Source: UBA11612 sp964475755
GTDB taxonomy: Bacteria > Pseudomonadota > Alphaproteobacteria > Rhodospirillales > Rhodospirillaceae
Direction: 5' to 3'
Assembly: GCA_964475755.1 (NCBI GenBank)
Contig: CAYYXR010000008.1
Location: 12,270 to 76,269, forward strand
DNA: 64,000 nt
In this document: positions 24,559-34,252 of the stretch, one piece after another
How the letters are laid out: each line of letters begins with the position of its first letter
How positions within the stretch are numbered: the stretch's first letter is position 1
Program-made: the position numbers and the translations under genes
The notes under the pieces: generated by a model
Seen by the model: the letters and a program-made list of their open reading frames with translations, nothing else
What the model was told of the DNA's origin: nothing
Databases searched by the model: none

Positions 24559-26013
24559 ATGAGAAAGATGCTGCAGTTTGTTCGCTTAAACCAAGCGATG
24601 CCTGCCAAGCGCTCGGCAGACGAGCGGCGCAAGGACTTTGGCGAAATCTATCAAGAATGGTCCGATGGTGACGCCGGCGACCAGGCGTCGCGGTGTGAAC
24701 AATGCGGCATCCCCTTTTGTCAGGTTCATTGCCCGGTACAGAACAATATCCCTGATTGGCTGAAGCTAACCGCCGAGGGCCGGCTTGAGGAGGCTTACGC
24801 CGTTTCGTCAGCGACCAACAACATGCCCGAAGTATGCGGGCGGATTTGCCCACAGGACAGATTATGTGAAGGCTCTTGCGTGCTGGAACAGTCCACGCAC
24901 GGAACCGTGACAATTGGTGCCGTCGAAAAATACATCACCGATACGGCGTGGGAGCGCGGCTGGGTAAAGCCGGTCACGCCGCAATCGGAATTGAGTGAAT
25001 CCATCGGCGTGATCGGTGCAGGGCCGGGCGGAATGGCCGCAGCAGAAGAGCTTCGCAAGCTTGGCTACAAAGTGGAAATCTATGACCGCTACGACCGCGC
25101 CGGCGGCCTGCTGATTTACGGCATCCCCGGATTCAAACTTGAGAAGGATGTCGTGGAGCGACGCGTCGGTTTGCTTGAGGACTCGGGCATCGTCATCCAC
25201 AAGAACGTGGAAGTCGGTAAAGACATCAGCTTCGCCGATCTTCGCGCTAAGCACAGCGCTTTGGTTGTCGCGACAGGCGTCTATAAAGCGCGTGTATTAA
25301 ACTGCCCTGGTGTTGGCGCCGAAGGCGTCCATGCCGCCATGACCTATCTGACGGCATCCAACCGCAAAGATCTTGGCGACGATGTTCCAGCGTTCAACGA
25401 TGGCGCGCTCAATGCTGCGGGCAAAAATGTTGTTGTGATCGGCGGCGGTGACACCGCCATGGATTGCGTGCGCACAGCCGTACGCCAGGGCGCGAAATCG
25501 GTGAAGTGTTTGTACCGCCGTGACCGCGACAATATGCCGGGCTCACAGCGCGAGGTTGCGAACGCCATTGAAGAAGGCGTGGAATTCCTGTGGCTGTCCG
25601 CACCGGAAGCCGTCCTGCACGACAGCGACAATCAAGCCACCGGGGTCCGCGCCGTGCGTATGCGTCTGGGAACGCCGGACGCATCGGGCCGCGCCAAGCC
25701 CGAAGAGATCGACGGGTCTCAATTCGTCGTTCCTGCAGACATAGTGATCGAAGCTTTGGGGTTCGATCCGGAAGATCTGCCCGCAATGTTCAACGAGCCC
25801 GCACTCGGACTTACGAGATGGGGCACGTTGAAAACCGACTACCGCACGCTCATGACAACGATGGACGGTGTGTTCGCCGTAGGAGACATCATGCGCGGCG
25901 CCTCCCTCGTCGTATGGGCAATCCGGGACGGCCGGGACGCAGCGGCAAACATTCATAGCTATCTCCAAGCGCGAGGAGCCGAAGAACCGCAGCGCTTGAA
26001 AAAAGCATCTTAG
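24559..26013 (+). CDS. gltD: Glutamate synthase (NADPH) small subunit
   Basis: The beta subunit takes electrons from NADPH through FAD and two 4Fe-4S clusters and passes them to GltB. The N-terminus has the cluster cysteines (CEQCGIPFCQVHCP and CGRICPQDRLCEGSC). The FAD Rossmann motif GVIGAGPGGMAAAEE is near residue 153 and the NADPH motif VIGGGDTAMD near 293. Full length at 484 residues. GGGAGG stands eight bases before the ATG. gltB begins 23 bases downstream. Confidence 0.96.
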   Translation: MRKMLQFVRLNQAMPAKRSADERRKDFGEIYQEWSDGDAGDQASRCEQCGIPFCQVHCPVQNNIPDWLKLTAEGRLEEAYAVSSATNNMPEVCGRICPQDRLCEGSCVLEQSTHGTVTIGAVEKYITDTAWERGWVKPVTPQSELSESIGVIGAGPGGMAAAEELRKLGYKVEIYDRYDRAGGLLIYGIPGFKLEKDVVERRVGLLEDSGIVIHKNVEVGKDISFADLRAKHSALVVATGVYKARVLNCPGVGAEGVHAAMTYLTASNRKDLGDDVPAFNDGALNAAGKNVVVIGGGDTAMDCVRTAVRQGAKSVKCLYRRDRDNMPGSQREVANAIEEGVEFLWLSAPEAVLHDSDNQATGVRAVRMRLGTPDASGRAKPEEIDGSQFVVPADIVIEALGFDPEDLPAMFNEPALGLTRWGTLKTDYRTLMTTMDGVFAVGDIMRGASLVVWAIRDGRDAAANIHSYLQARGAEEPQRLKKAS

Positions 26014-26036
26014 TTTCGGCCGGGAAAGGTTTGGCC

Positions 26037-29000
26037 ATGAATAATATCAACACTCCTTCTGCGCCCTCTGCCAAGGAAGATGGCGCCTCCTTTGTCGCCA
26101 ACTATAAGGCGAACGTCGAAACTCTTACGTCGGCGCATGCCTACGATCCCGCACAGGAACACGACGCGTGCGGCGTGGGCATGGTTGTGGCGGTGGACGG
26201 CAAGCCGCGCCGGCGCATTGTCGAAGCAGGCATTGAAGCCCTCAAGGTGCTTTATCACCGCGGGGCCGTGGACGCGGACGGCAAGACCGGGGACGGCGCG
26301 GGCATTCATCTTGAAATACCGCAGGATTTTTTCCGCGAACATGTCACCAGGACCGGGCACAACATTGATGATCAAGAAGTGCTCTGTGTGGGCATGGTCT
26401 TTCTGCCCAAATCTGATCTCAGCGAACAAGAGACGTGCCGCACGATTGTGGAAAGCGAAATTCTGAACGCCGGATATTACATATACGGATGGCGTCAGGT
26501 TCCGGTAGATATCTCCATCATCGGCGAAAAAGCAAACGCCACGCGTCCGGAAATTGAACAAATCATGATCTCAAATCGCCGCGGGCTAACCGGCGACGAT
26601 TTGGAGCGCGACTTGTACTTGGTGCGCCGGCGAATCGAAAAGCGTGTAACCGAAGAAAACGTTCGTGATTTCTACATCTGCTCGCTGTCCAGCCGCTCGA
26701 TCATCTACAAGGGAATGTTCCTGGCGGAGCAGCTGACCTCGTTTTATCCGGACCTTCTGGATACTCGGTTCACGTCGTCCTTTGCGATTTATCACCAGCG
26801 CTACTCGACGAATACGTTCCCGACCTGGTGGCTGGCACAACCCTTCCGCATGCTCGCGCACAACGGCGAGATCAATACGCTTCTCGGCAATGTCAATTGG
26901 ATGAAGGCGCACGAGTGCCGGATGGAACACCCGGCATTTGGCGACACCATTGAAGAACTCAAGCCCGTCGTGCAGCCGGGAAGTTCGGATTCGGCGGCGA
27001 TTGACGCTGTGTTCGAACTCTTGTGCCGCGCGGGACGCTCGGCGCCGATGACACGGTGCCTCCTGGTGCCGGAAAGTATCGCGCAAAACGCGGTGATGCC
27101 CGACAATCATCGCGACCTCTTCCAATATTGTAATGCAGTGATGGAGCCGTGGGATGGCCCCGCAGCCATGTGTGCCACTGATGGGCGCTGGGTGCTGGCA
27201 TACATGGACCGCAATGGTTTGCGGCCGATGCGCTACACCCTGACCAAGGACGGTATGCTGATTGTCGGTTCGGAAACAGGCATGGTGCGCGTTTCAAATG
27301 CGGATGTCGTTGAGAAAGGGCGCATCGGACCCGGCCAGATGATCGCCGTCGATTTGAAGGAAGGGGCTTTTTACCACGACAAAAAGATCAAGGACACGCT
27401 CGCGTCCAAACATCCCTTCGGCGAGTGGATGAAAAATACCACTCACCTTGACTCGATCATTAAAGCCGGAAAGACGCAGAAGCCTTCATTCAAGAAGGAA
27501 GAGCTGATTCGTCGTCAGGCGACATATAACCTTACGATGGAGGACCTGGAGCTTATCCTTCATCCCATGGTCGTCGATTCGAAGGAACCGATCGGCTCCA
27601 TGGGAGATGACGGGCCTTTGGCGGTGCTGTCGGAAACCTATCGGGGATTGCACAGCTTCTTCCGTCAGAATTTCAGCCAAGTGACAAACCCGCCGATCGA
27701 CAGCCTGCGCGAAACCCGTGTCATGACGCTCAATACGCGCTTGGGCAACCTAGGCAATATTCTCGATGAAGCGCCGGAACAGTGCGAACTGCTTCAGCTG
27801 ACAAGCCCGATGCTGACGACCACACAATTTAACGCCATGCGCAAATACATGGGCGATGCCGCCGGCAGCATCGACTGTACGTTTGACGTCAATGGCGGGG
27901 ACGGCGCCTTGAAAGAGGCTATTGCGCGCATTCAAGCGGAATCGGAAGAAGCCGTACGCGCCGGCAAGCACCATCTCATCTTATCGGACGAAGCCGTCAG
28001 CGAAAGTCGCGCGCCGATCCCCATGATATTGGCGGCCGGCAGCGTTCATACGCATTTGATTCGCCAAAAGCTGCGTACATTCACGTCCATTAACGTGCGG
28101 TCCGGCGAATGTTTGGACGTGCATTATTTTGCCGTTCTGATCGGCGTTGGCGCCACAACGGTGAACGCCTACCTCACGGAAGAGGCCGTCGTGGACCGTT
28201 TTGAACGCGGATTGTTTGAAGACCTCAGCTTGGAAGACTGCCTGAAACATTACCAAAAAGCGGTGGGCGACGGTCTGCTCAAAGTCATGTCCAAAATGGG
28301 CATCTCCGTCATCAGTTCATACCGCGGCGGATACAACTTCGAAGCTGTTGGACTGTCACGGTCACTGGTGGCCGAATTCTTCCCAGGCATGACCTCGCGG
28401 ATCTCTGGGATCGGCTTGTCCGGACTTCAGAAGAAAGTCCTGGAGCAACACAAGAAGGCGTTTGGCTCGAACGTCGTGGCTCTGCCGGTGGGTGGCTTTT
28501 ACCGCTATCGCGCGCGGTCTGGAGATGTTCACGGCCATGATGGCCGTCTCATCCACATACTGCAGTCCGCGGTGGAAAAGGATGCATACGCGACCTACCA
28601 GAAATATTCCGAGGGCGTTCGCAAATTACCGCCGATCCATCTACGCGACCTTTTGGATTTCAGAAAGGTTGGCCATTCCATCGCTCCTGAGCAGGTGGAG
28701 TCCACAACAGAAATCCGCAAGCGATTTGTCACGCCAGGCATGTCGCTGGGCGCTTTGAGCCCCGAAGCTCACGGAACCCTTAACATCGCGATGAATCGTA
28801 TCGGTGCGAAATCCGACTCAGGGGAAGGCGGCGAGGACCGCGGGCGCTACAAGCCGTTTCCAAACGGCGACAATGCGAATTCGGCAATCAAGCAAATCGC
28901 GTCGGGACGCTTTGGCGTAACGGCTGAATATCTGAATCAATGTCGCGAAATCGAGATCAAGGTTGCACAAGGCGCGAAACCCGGTGAAGGCGGACAGTTG

Positions 29001-30611
29001 CCCGGCTTTAAGGTCACGGCGGAAATCGCAACATTGCGGCACGCCACGGAAGGCGTGATGCTGATTTCACCGCCCCCGCACCACGATATTTATTCAATCG
29101 AGGACTTGGCGCAGCTCATTTACGATCTGAAGCAGATCAATCCACAAGCGCGGGTGTGCGTGAAACTCGTTTCACGTACAGGCATCGGCACGATCGCCGC
29201 CGGTGTGGCCAAAGCCAATGCCGACGTGATCCTTGTGTCGGGTCATTCGGGCGGTACAGGCGCCAGCCCGCAAACGTCGATCAAATACGCGGGCCTGCCG
29301 TGGGAAATGGGCCTGACGGAAGTCCATCAAGTGTTGACGCTGAACCGCCTGCGGCACCGCGTGGTGCTGCGCACCGACGGCGGCATCAAAACAGGCCGCG
29401 ACGTGGTCATGGCCGCGATGATGGGCGCCGAGGAATACGGGATCGGCACCACCTCGCTGATCGCCATGGGCTGCATCATGGTCCGCCAATGCCACTCCAA
29501 TACCTGCCCGGTGGGCGTTTGCACGCAGGACGCCGCGCTGCGCGGAAAATTCACCGGCACGCCGGAGAAGGTCGTCAACTTGTTCAGCTTCCTGGCAGAA
29601 GAAGTGCGCGATGTGCTTGCTGACCTGGGCGTCGGTTCGCTCGATGAAGTGATCGGCCGCACGGATCTGTTGCATCAGGTCAGCCGCGGCGCTGCGCACC
29701 TCGACGACCTGGATTTGAATCCATTGCTGGTCATGCCGGACGCCGGTGGTCTTCCGACGCGCAATACCGTGAAAGGACGCAATGAAGTCGCCGAAGGCAT
29801 CGACGAACAGATGATCGCCGATGCGCGTCCGTTGCTGGAAGAAGGTGAGAAGATGCAGCTCACCTACAACATCCGCAACGTCCACCGCGCGACGGGCACA
29901 AAGTTAAGCCACATGATCGTGAAAAAATACGGCATGGACGGCCTTCAGCCCGGCCACGTCACCATTCGCCTGCGCGGCTCGTGCGGACAGTCTCTTGGGG
30001 CGTTCGCCGTTCAGGGTCTGAAGCTTGAAGTTTGGGGCGATGCAAACGACTACGTCGGCAAAGGGTTGTCCGGCGCAACGATTGTGATCCGCCCGACCAC
30101 AAGCTCTAAATACCGCTGGGCCGATAACACCATTATCGGCAACACCGTGCTTTACGGCGCGACGTCGGGGAAGGTGTTCGCCGCAGGTCAAGCGGGTGAA
30201 CGCTTCTGCGTCCGCAATTCCGGCGCTGTGACGGTGATCGAAGGGTGCGGGTCAAACGGCTGCGAGTACATGACCGGCGGCGTTGCCGTGATCTTGGGTC
30301 AGGTCGGTGCGAACTTTGCCGCGGGCATGACCGGGGGCATGGCGTTCGTCTATGACCGCGAAGATTTACTCAAGCACCGGATCAACACCGATAGCGTGAT
30401 CTACCAGCGCATCGAGGTGGGTCATTACGAAACGCAGTTGCGCAATCTCGTCATGGAGCATCACAAGGAAACGTCTTCACCCTGGGCCGAGCTGCTATTG
30501 GTCAATTGGGACCGCGAAGTCAGAAACTTCTGGCAAGTGGTGCCCAAGGAAATGCTGGGCCGATTGGAAGTTCCGGTAACGCGGGATGCGCCGGAAAAGC
30601 TGGAAGCTTAA
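26037..30611 (+). CDS. gltB: Glutamate synthase (NADPH) large subunit
   Basis: Makes two glutamates from glutamine and 2-oxoglutarate. The class II glutamine amidotransferase domain begins at Cys45 in HDACGVGM after a 44-residue propeptide. The central domain and the FMN-binding synthase domain (about 850-1240: GGTGASPQTSIKYAG) follow. The 3Fe-4S cysteines are in CIMVRQCHSNTCPVGVC and the beta-helix GXGXG domain ends the protein. The start is ATG at MNNINTPSA, with AAAGG seven bases upstream, rather than the TTG two codons earlier. Co-transcribed with gltD and closed by a strong terminator. Confidence 0.97.
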   Translation: MNNINTPSAPSAKEDGASFVANYKANVETLTSAHAYDPAQEHDACGVGMVVAVDGKPRRRIVEAGIEALKVLYHRGAVDADGKTGDGAGIHLEIPQDFFREHVTRTGHNIDDQEVLCVGMVFLPKSDLSEQETCRTIVESEILNAGYYIYGWRQVPVDISIIGEKANATRPEIEQIMISNRRGLTGDDLERDLYLVRRRIEKRVTEENVRDFYICSLSSRSIIYKGMFLAEQLTSFYPDLLDTRFTSSFAIYHQRYSTNTFPTWWLAQPFRMLAHNGEINTLLGNVNWMKAHECRMEHPAFGDTIEELKPVVQPGSSDSAAIDAVFELLCRAGRSAPMTRCLLVPESIAQNAVMPDNHRDLFQYCNAVMEPWDGPAAMCATDGRWVLAYMDRNGLRPMRYTLTKDGMLIVGSETGMVRVSNADVVEKGRIGPGQMIAVDLKEGAFYHDKKIKDTLASKHPFGEWMKNTTHLDSIIKAGKTQKPSFKKEELIRRQATYNLTMEDLELILHPMVVDSKEPIGSMGDDGPLAVLSETYRGLHSFFRQNFSQVTNPPIDSLRETRVMTLNTRLGNLGNILDEAPEQCELLQLTSPMLTTTQFNAMRKYMGDAAGSIDCTFDVNGGDGALKEAIARIQAESEEAVRAGKHHLILSDEAVSESRAPIPMILAAGSVHTHLIRQKLRTFTSINVRSGECLDVHYFAVLIGVGATTVNAYLTEEAVVDRFERGLFEDLSLEDCLKHYQKAVGDGLLKVMSKMGISVISSYRGGYNFEAVGLSRSLVAEFFPGMTSRISGIGLSGLQKKVLEQHKKAFGSNVVALPVGGFYRYRARSGDVHGHDGRLIHILQSAVEKDAYATYQKYSEGVRKLPPIHLRDLLDFRKVGHSIAPEQVESTTEIRKRFVTPGMSLGALSPEAHGTLNIAMNRIGAKSDSGEGGEDRGRYKPFPNGDNANSAIKQIASGRFGVTAEYLNQCREIEIKVAQGAKPGEGGQLPGFKVTAEIATLRHATEGVMLISPPPHHDIYSIEDLAQLIYDLKQINPQARVCVKLVSRTGIGTIAAGVAKANADVILVSGHSGGTGASPQTSIKYAGLPWEMGLTEVHQVLTLNRLRHRVVLRTDGGIKTGRDVVMAAMMGAEEYGIGTTSLIAMGCIMVRQCHSNTCPVGVCTQDAALRGKFTGTPEKVVNLFSFLAEEVRDVLADLGVGSLDEVIGRTDLLHQVSRGAAHLDDLDLNPLLVMPDAGGLPTRNTVKGRNEVAEGIDEQMIADARPLLEEGEKMQLTYNIRNVHRATGTKLSHMIVKKYGMDGLQPGHVTIRLRGSCGQSLGAFAVQGLKLEVWGDANDYVGKGLSGATIVIRPTTSSKYRWADNTIIGNTVLYGATSGKVFAAGQAGERFCVRNSGAVTVIEGCGSNGCEYMTGGVAVILGQVGANFAAGMTGGMAFVYDREDLLKHRINTDSVIYQRIEVGHYETQLRNLVMEHHKETSSPWAELLLVNWDREVRNFWQVVPKEMLGRLEVPVTRDAPEKLEA

Positions 30612-30637
30612 GCAAAGACATAAGAGACGATCTTTCG

Positions 30638-30669
30638 AAGCGGCGGGATAATAACCCGCCGCTTTTTTT
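30638..30669 (+). terminator. Intrinsic terminator after gltB
   Basis: AAGCGGCGGG, loop ATAATAA, CCCGCCGCTT followed by a T-run: a textbook 10-bp GC-rich stem. The A-run on the left arm is too short for a strong reverse U-run, but the stem may also serve the convergent aminopeptidase gene, whose stop codon is 12 bases away. Confidence 0.9.
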
Positions 30670-30680
30670 GTTTGAATGTC

Positions 30681-32069
30681 CTATTTGAATTTCGTTGAGA
30701 TGAGGTCAAAGAGCGCCCGCTGCGCCATGGCCTCTCCGCCGGCGGGCCGGCCCGGCCGATCGCTTGGGTTCCAAGCGAACAGATCGATGTGAATCCACGG
30801 CGCGGCGCCGGCGAATTCCTTCAAGAACAGCGCAGCGGTGATCGCGCCGGCGAAAGGCGAATCACCGGCATTGTTGATATCCGCAGCCTTGCTATCGATC
30901 ATGCGGCGATAGGGGGACCATAGCGGCATACGCCAGAGCGGATCGTGGCGCGCCTGCGCCGCCGCAAGCAAATCCATGGCCAAATTCTCGTCATTAGTAA
31001 ACATCGCGGGAATCTCGGGACCAAGCGCTGAACGCGCAGCGCCCGTTAAAGTCGCGCAATCCACCAACAAGGCGGGCTTTTCCGATACCGCATCCGTGAG
31101 GGCATCACCCAGCACGAGGCGCCCTTCCGCATCGGTGTTGCCGATCTCAACTGTTATGCCTTTGCGCGTTTTGAGGATGTCGCCGGGGCGAAAGGCGTTG
31201 CCCGCAATCGCGTTCTCAACGGCGGGCACCAAAACGCGCAGCCGCACCGGCAATTTGGCGGACATGACCATGTCGGCCAGACCCAGCACCGTCGCCGCGC
31301 CGCCCATATCCTTTTTCATAAGCGCCATGGCGCTTGAAGGTTTGATGTCCAACCCGCCGGAATCAAAGCACACACCTTTGCCCACCAGCGTGACCTTAGG
31401 CGCAGAGTCGTCTCCCCATACAAAATCGATGAGACGCGGAGCGACCGCGCTCGCGCGTCCGACGGCGTGGATCATCGGATAGTTTTCGGTGATCAGATCT
31501 TCGCCGCTCACCACCCGGACGGTTGCACCGTGCGCTTCGGCCACTTTCCGCGCCACCGCTTCCAAGGCGTCGGGCAACATATCGGAGGCAGGCGTGTTGA
31601 CGAGGTCGCGCGTCAACGCGGCGCCGGCAACGGCACGGCGCACGTAATCAACATTGCACTCCGCCGGCCATTCTAAACATGCTTTTTCGGATTGGGGCTC
31701 GGTCTTGTAGCGGGAAAAACTATACCCGCCCAACGCCCAGGCCAGCGCCGCCCATGTCGGAAAATCCGGTCCCGCACCCAGGCATTCATGTAGCCGGTAT
31801 GTACCCTTGGGCAGCACCTTGGACAGATTGCCCGTCGCCCAAGGATCATCGCCCGCGCCGAGCCCGACCACAGCTGACGACAGATTCCCATCTTCGCCGG
31901 GTATCGCGCACACGTTTCCGGCGTCGGCTTTGAACGCCGATGCTTTGAGCCAGCTGGCCATCTTAGGCTCAAGGCCGGCCAGCCACTCCGGATACTTGCT
32001 GAGTGAAATAGCCGTTAGGGGGGTACTCTTCCCGCCCGGCTTGGTCAGTAAATTGAGCGGCGACGCCAT
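30681..32069 (-). CDS. Leucyl aminopeptidase family protein (M17)
   Basis: Cytoplasmic two-metal aminopeptidase of 462 residues. The C-terminal catalytic domain holds VGKGVCFDSGGLDIKPS, with metal ligands Lys and Asp, and the family signature NTDAEGRLVLGD. The N-terminal domain is divergent, and the protein is shorter than E. coli PepA (503), matching the PepB-like or 'leucyl aminopeptidase family' group of alphaproteobacteria. It starts six bases after the TAXI binding-protein gene ends, so the two are probably co-transcribed although their functions appear unrelated. Confidence 0.9.
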   Translation of the reverse strand: MASPLNLLTKPGGKSTPLTAISLSKYPEWLAGLEPKMASWLKASAFKADAGNVCAIPGEDGNLSSAVVGLGAGDDPWATGNLSKVLPKGTYRLHECLGAGPDFPTWAALAWALGGYSFSRYKTEPQSEKACLEWPAECNVDYVRRAVAGAALTRDLVNTPASDMLPDALEAVARKVAEAHGATVRVVSGEDLITENYPMIHAVGRASAVAPRLIDFVWGDDSAPKVTLVGKGVCFDSGGLDIKPSSAMALMKKDMGGAATVLGLADMVMSAKLPVRLRVLVPAVENAIAGNAFRPGDILKTRKGITVEIGNTDAEGRLVLGDALTDAVSEKPALLVDCATLTGAARSALGPEIPAMFTNDENLAMDLLAAAQARHDPLWRMPLWSPYRRMIDSKAADINNAGDSPFAGAITAALFLKEFAGAAPWIHIDLFAWNPSDRPGRPAGGEAMAQRALFDLISTKFK

Positions 32070-32075
32070 AGCGGC

Positions 32076-33239
32076 TTAAAAGCTTGAATCCGAGGACGCG
32101 GTCGGCAATCCGGCCCTGGACGGCTTCGCATCCGGCACAGTTATCGACCCGCGCATGGGCGCCGGGAGCGGCTGGTCCGTGGGCGGGTCCATCAAATAGC
32201 GCTCGATATAATACTTGTCGGCACCGGCGAGGATAGGCACACCAACGTCTCTGGCCGCCAATGCCTTGTCCATAAGTTTTCCGCGTGGATGGCCGCCTTG
32301 AAACAAAGGAACATTGCGCTCGTGCCAAATGGCACGCACGATTCCGTAGGCGAGTTCCGGGTTCATGCCCTCGCGCGCAACTAGCACGGACCCCACATCC
32401 ACGGTCGGGATAACGCCGTGATCGCCGTAGGTGCCGGCCGGAATATTGCCGCGGGTGTAATAAGGGAAAATCTTGGCGAGTTTGTCCGCCGTCGGGCCGT
32501 CTATGGGAATCAATGAGATCGGAACCCGCGTAGCAAGGTCCTCGATTGTGAGGACAGGCGCGCCGCTGACCATAAAGAACGCATCGATCGATCCCTCCGC
32601 CAGGGCATCTGCGACCGCCGCAAATCCCATGGAGCGCATGTGCACCGTGTTCCACTTCACGCCGTAAGCGGACAAAACCAGCTTTGCGGTGGCTTCCGTA
32701 CCGGAATCTTTTGCGCCCATCGCAACGGTCTTGCCTTTGAGGTCGAGCACCGATTTGATCGGCGAGTCCTTCTTCACGACCAGATGAATATTTTCCGGAT
32801 AGAGGCGTGCCAGAACCCGCAGGTTATCCATCGGCGCTTGGCCATAGAAAGCCGCCGTGCCGCGATAGGCCCAGTCCGTCACATCCGCCTGAGACAAGGC
32901 AATCTCCATGTCGCCGCTGGAAATGGCCTTTAGATTGTCCACCGCATCGACGGTCGTTTGAGCCACAGCGATGAGGCCCGGAACGCCGCAATTGCCGCCG
33001 CGCTCGCAGTCCCGCGTTCCCGGAGGGTTGGAAATGGCATTCGCGATGAGCCCGCCAAAGGGAAAATCCGTAGCGCCGGTCGGTCCGGCGCCGATACGGA
33101 TCACGCGCATTTCCTGCGCAATGACCGAGATTCCGGGATAAACGGCAGCCGCCACGAGGGCGATCAGCAGGACAAAGCTAAGGGGTCGTAAAACGGCGGC
33201 AAAAGGAACGCTGAAACATCCTGACAATGAGCGCCGCAC
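32076..33239 (-). CDS. TAXI-family TRAP transporter solute-binding protein (orphan)
   Basis: Periplasmic binding protein of the TAXI type. The signal/anchor helix is PLSFVLLIALVAAAVYP. The mature protein starts with IRIGAGPTGATDFPFGG, typical of the family, and continues with SGDMEIALSQADV and SVLDLKGKTVAMG. The start taken is a GTG with GGGAG ten bases upstream; ATG at 33299 and TTG at 33326 lack ribosome sites. The C-terminus is extended and Pro/Ser-rich. Known ligands of the family include glutamate and other carboxylates. No TRAP membrane (DctQM-like) gene lies within this window. Confidence 0.82.
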   Translation of the reverse strand: MRRSLSGCFSVPFAAVLRPLSFVLLIALVAAAVYPGISVIAQEMRVIRIGAGPTGATDFPFGGLIANAISNPPGTRDCERGGNCGVPGLIAVAQTTVDAVDNLKAISSGDMEIALSQADVTDWAYRGTAAFYGQAPMDNLRVLARLYPENIHLVVKKDSPIKSVLDLKGKTVAMGAKDSGTEATAKLVLSAYGVKWNTVHMRSMGFAAVADALAEGSIDAFFMVSGAPVLTIEDLATRVPISLIPIDGPTADKLAKIFPYYTRGNIPAGTYGDHGVIPTVDVGSVLVAREGMNPELAYGIVRAIWHERNVPLFQGGHPRGKLMDKALAARDVGVPILAGADKYYIERYLMDPPTDQPLPAPMRGSITVPDAKPSRAGLPTASSDSSF

Positions 33240-33374
33240 GGATTCCGTTCTCCCATCGGATCGAGATTGCTTTGTTCGATCTCCACTTATAACGCACATC
33301 GCGAGACTGTCATCGAAGTAATTCAATGAAATCTTTGTCCATACGTTCCATTGTGCGCGGGTATTGTGGGTATA

Positions 33375-34211
33375 CTATGGCAATCGGCGGGACGCGGCGA
33401 CGAACGCCGCCACCTGATCATCCGCCGGCGCTTTGGCCATCTCTTCCGGCGTGGCCAGCTGAACCAGCCGCCCTTCTCTGAGCATCGCAATTCGGTCTGC
33501 AAGAGCGAACGCCTCCAGCGGATCATGAGTAATAAGTACAACGGTTTTGCCGAGCTCCCGTTGCAAGGATTTCAGCTCTTTCTGGAGATCCTGGCGGGTC
33601 ACCGGATCAAGCGCGCCAAGTGGTTCATCCATAAGCAGAATCGGCGCCCCCGTGATCAGCGCGCGGGCCAACCCGACGCGCTGTTGCATACCCCCGGACA
33701 ACTCGGACGGCATTGCAGTCTGGTATCCCCCCAGGCCCACCCGTTCGATCCAGGCACCGGCCTTCTCGCGGGCCTCTTTAGCGGCCGCGCCCTGAACCCG
33801 CAGAGGAAAGGCGACGTTGTCGGCGACCGTGCGATGGGGCAGCAGGCCGAAGTGCTGAAAAACCATCCCGGTAAAGCGTCTACGGAACTCAAGGAGCTCC
33901 GGCTCGCTCAACAACGACACATCGGTGTCGCCGACGCGAACGGTGCCCACCGTCGCCTGTACAAGCCGATTGATCAATCGCAGCAACGTCGATTTGCCGG
34001 AGCCGGACTGACCCATAACGACGAACATCTCGCCCGGTTCGATCGTCAGGCCAATTTGCGACAGGGCGACGGTACACCCCGTTTTCTCTCGGATCGCCTC
34101 CTTACTATGCCCCGCGCCGACAAGACGGCCAATGTCCGGCCAGCCCGCCCGCGGAGCGCGCCCGAAGTACACGCCGGCCTCTGCAAATGTAATTCTGAGC
34201 TGATGGTCCAT
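33375..34211 (-). CDS. Glycine betaine/choline-type ABC transporter ATPase (ChoV/ProV-like)
   Basis: ABC ATPase of 278 residues with Walker A GQSGSGKST, signature ELSGGMQQR, Walker B ILLMDEPLGALDP and the switch histidine in LITHDPLEA. The N-terminal IREKTGCTVAL segment is typical of ProV/OpuAA. It lacks the C-terminal CBS domains that give osmotic gating in OpuA, so it is more like the short choline uptake ATPase ChoV. The start is the ATG of MDHQLRITF, 41 bases after the permease gene. Last gene of the SBP-permease-ATPase operon. Confidence 0.88.
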   Translation of the reverse strand: MDHQLRITFAEAGVYFGRAPRAGWPDIGRLVGAGHSKEAIREKTGCTVALSQIGLTIEPGEMFVVMGQSGSGKSTLLRLINRLVQATVGTVRVGDTDVSLLSEPELLEFRRRFTGMVFQHFGLLPHRTVADNVAFPLRVQGAAAKEAREKAGAWIERVGLGGYQTAMPSELSGGMQQRVGLARALITGAPILLMDEPLGALDPVTRQDLQKELKSLQRELGKTVVLITHDPLEAFALADRIAMLREGRLVQLATPEEMAKAPADDQVAAFVAASRRLP

Positions 34212-34252
34212 GCTCTTCAGCGATTTACGATTTACGCGAACTATCGCCCGGC

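Noticed and set aside
29172..29885. Open frame of 237 codons antisense to gltB
   Set aside because: Lies wholly within the conserved FMN and Fe-S part of gltB; His-rich nonsense with no ribosome site.
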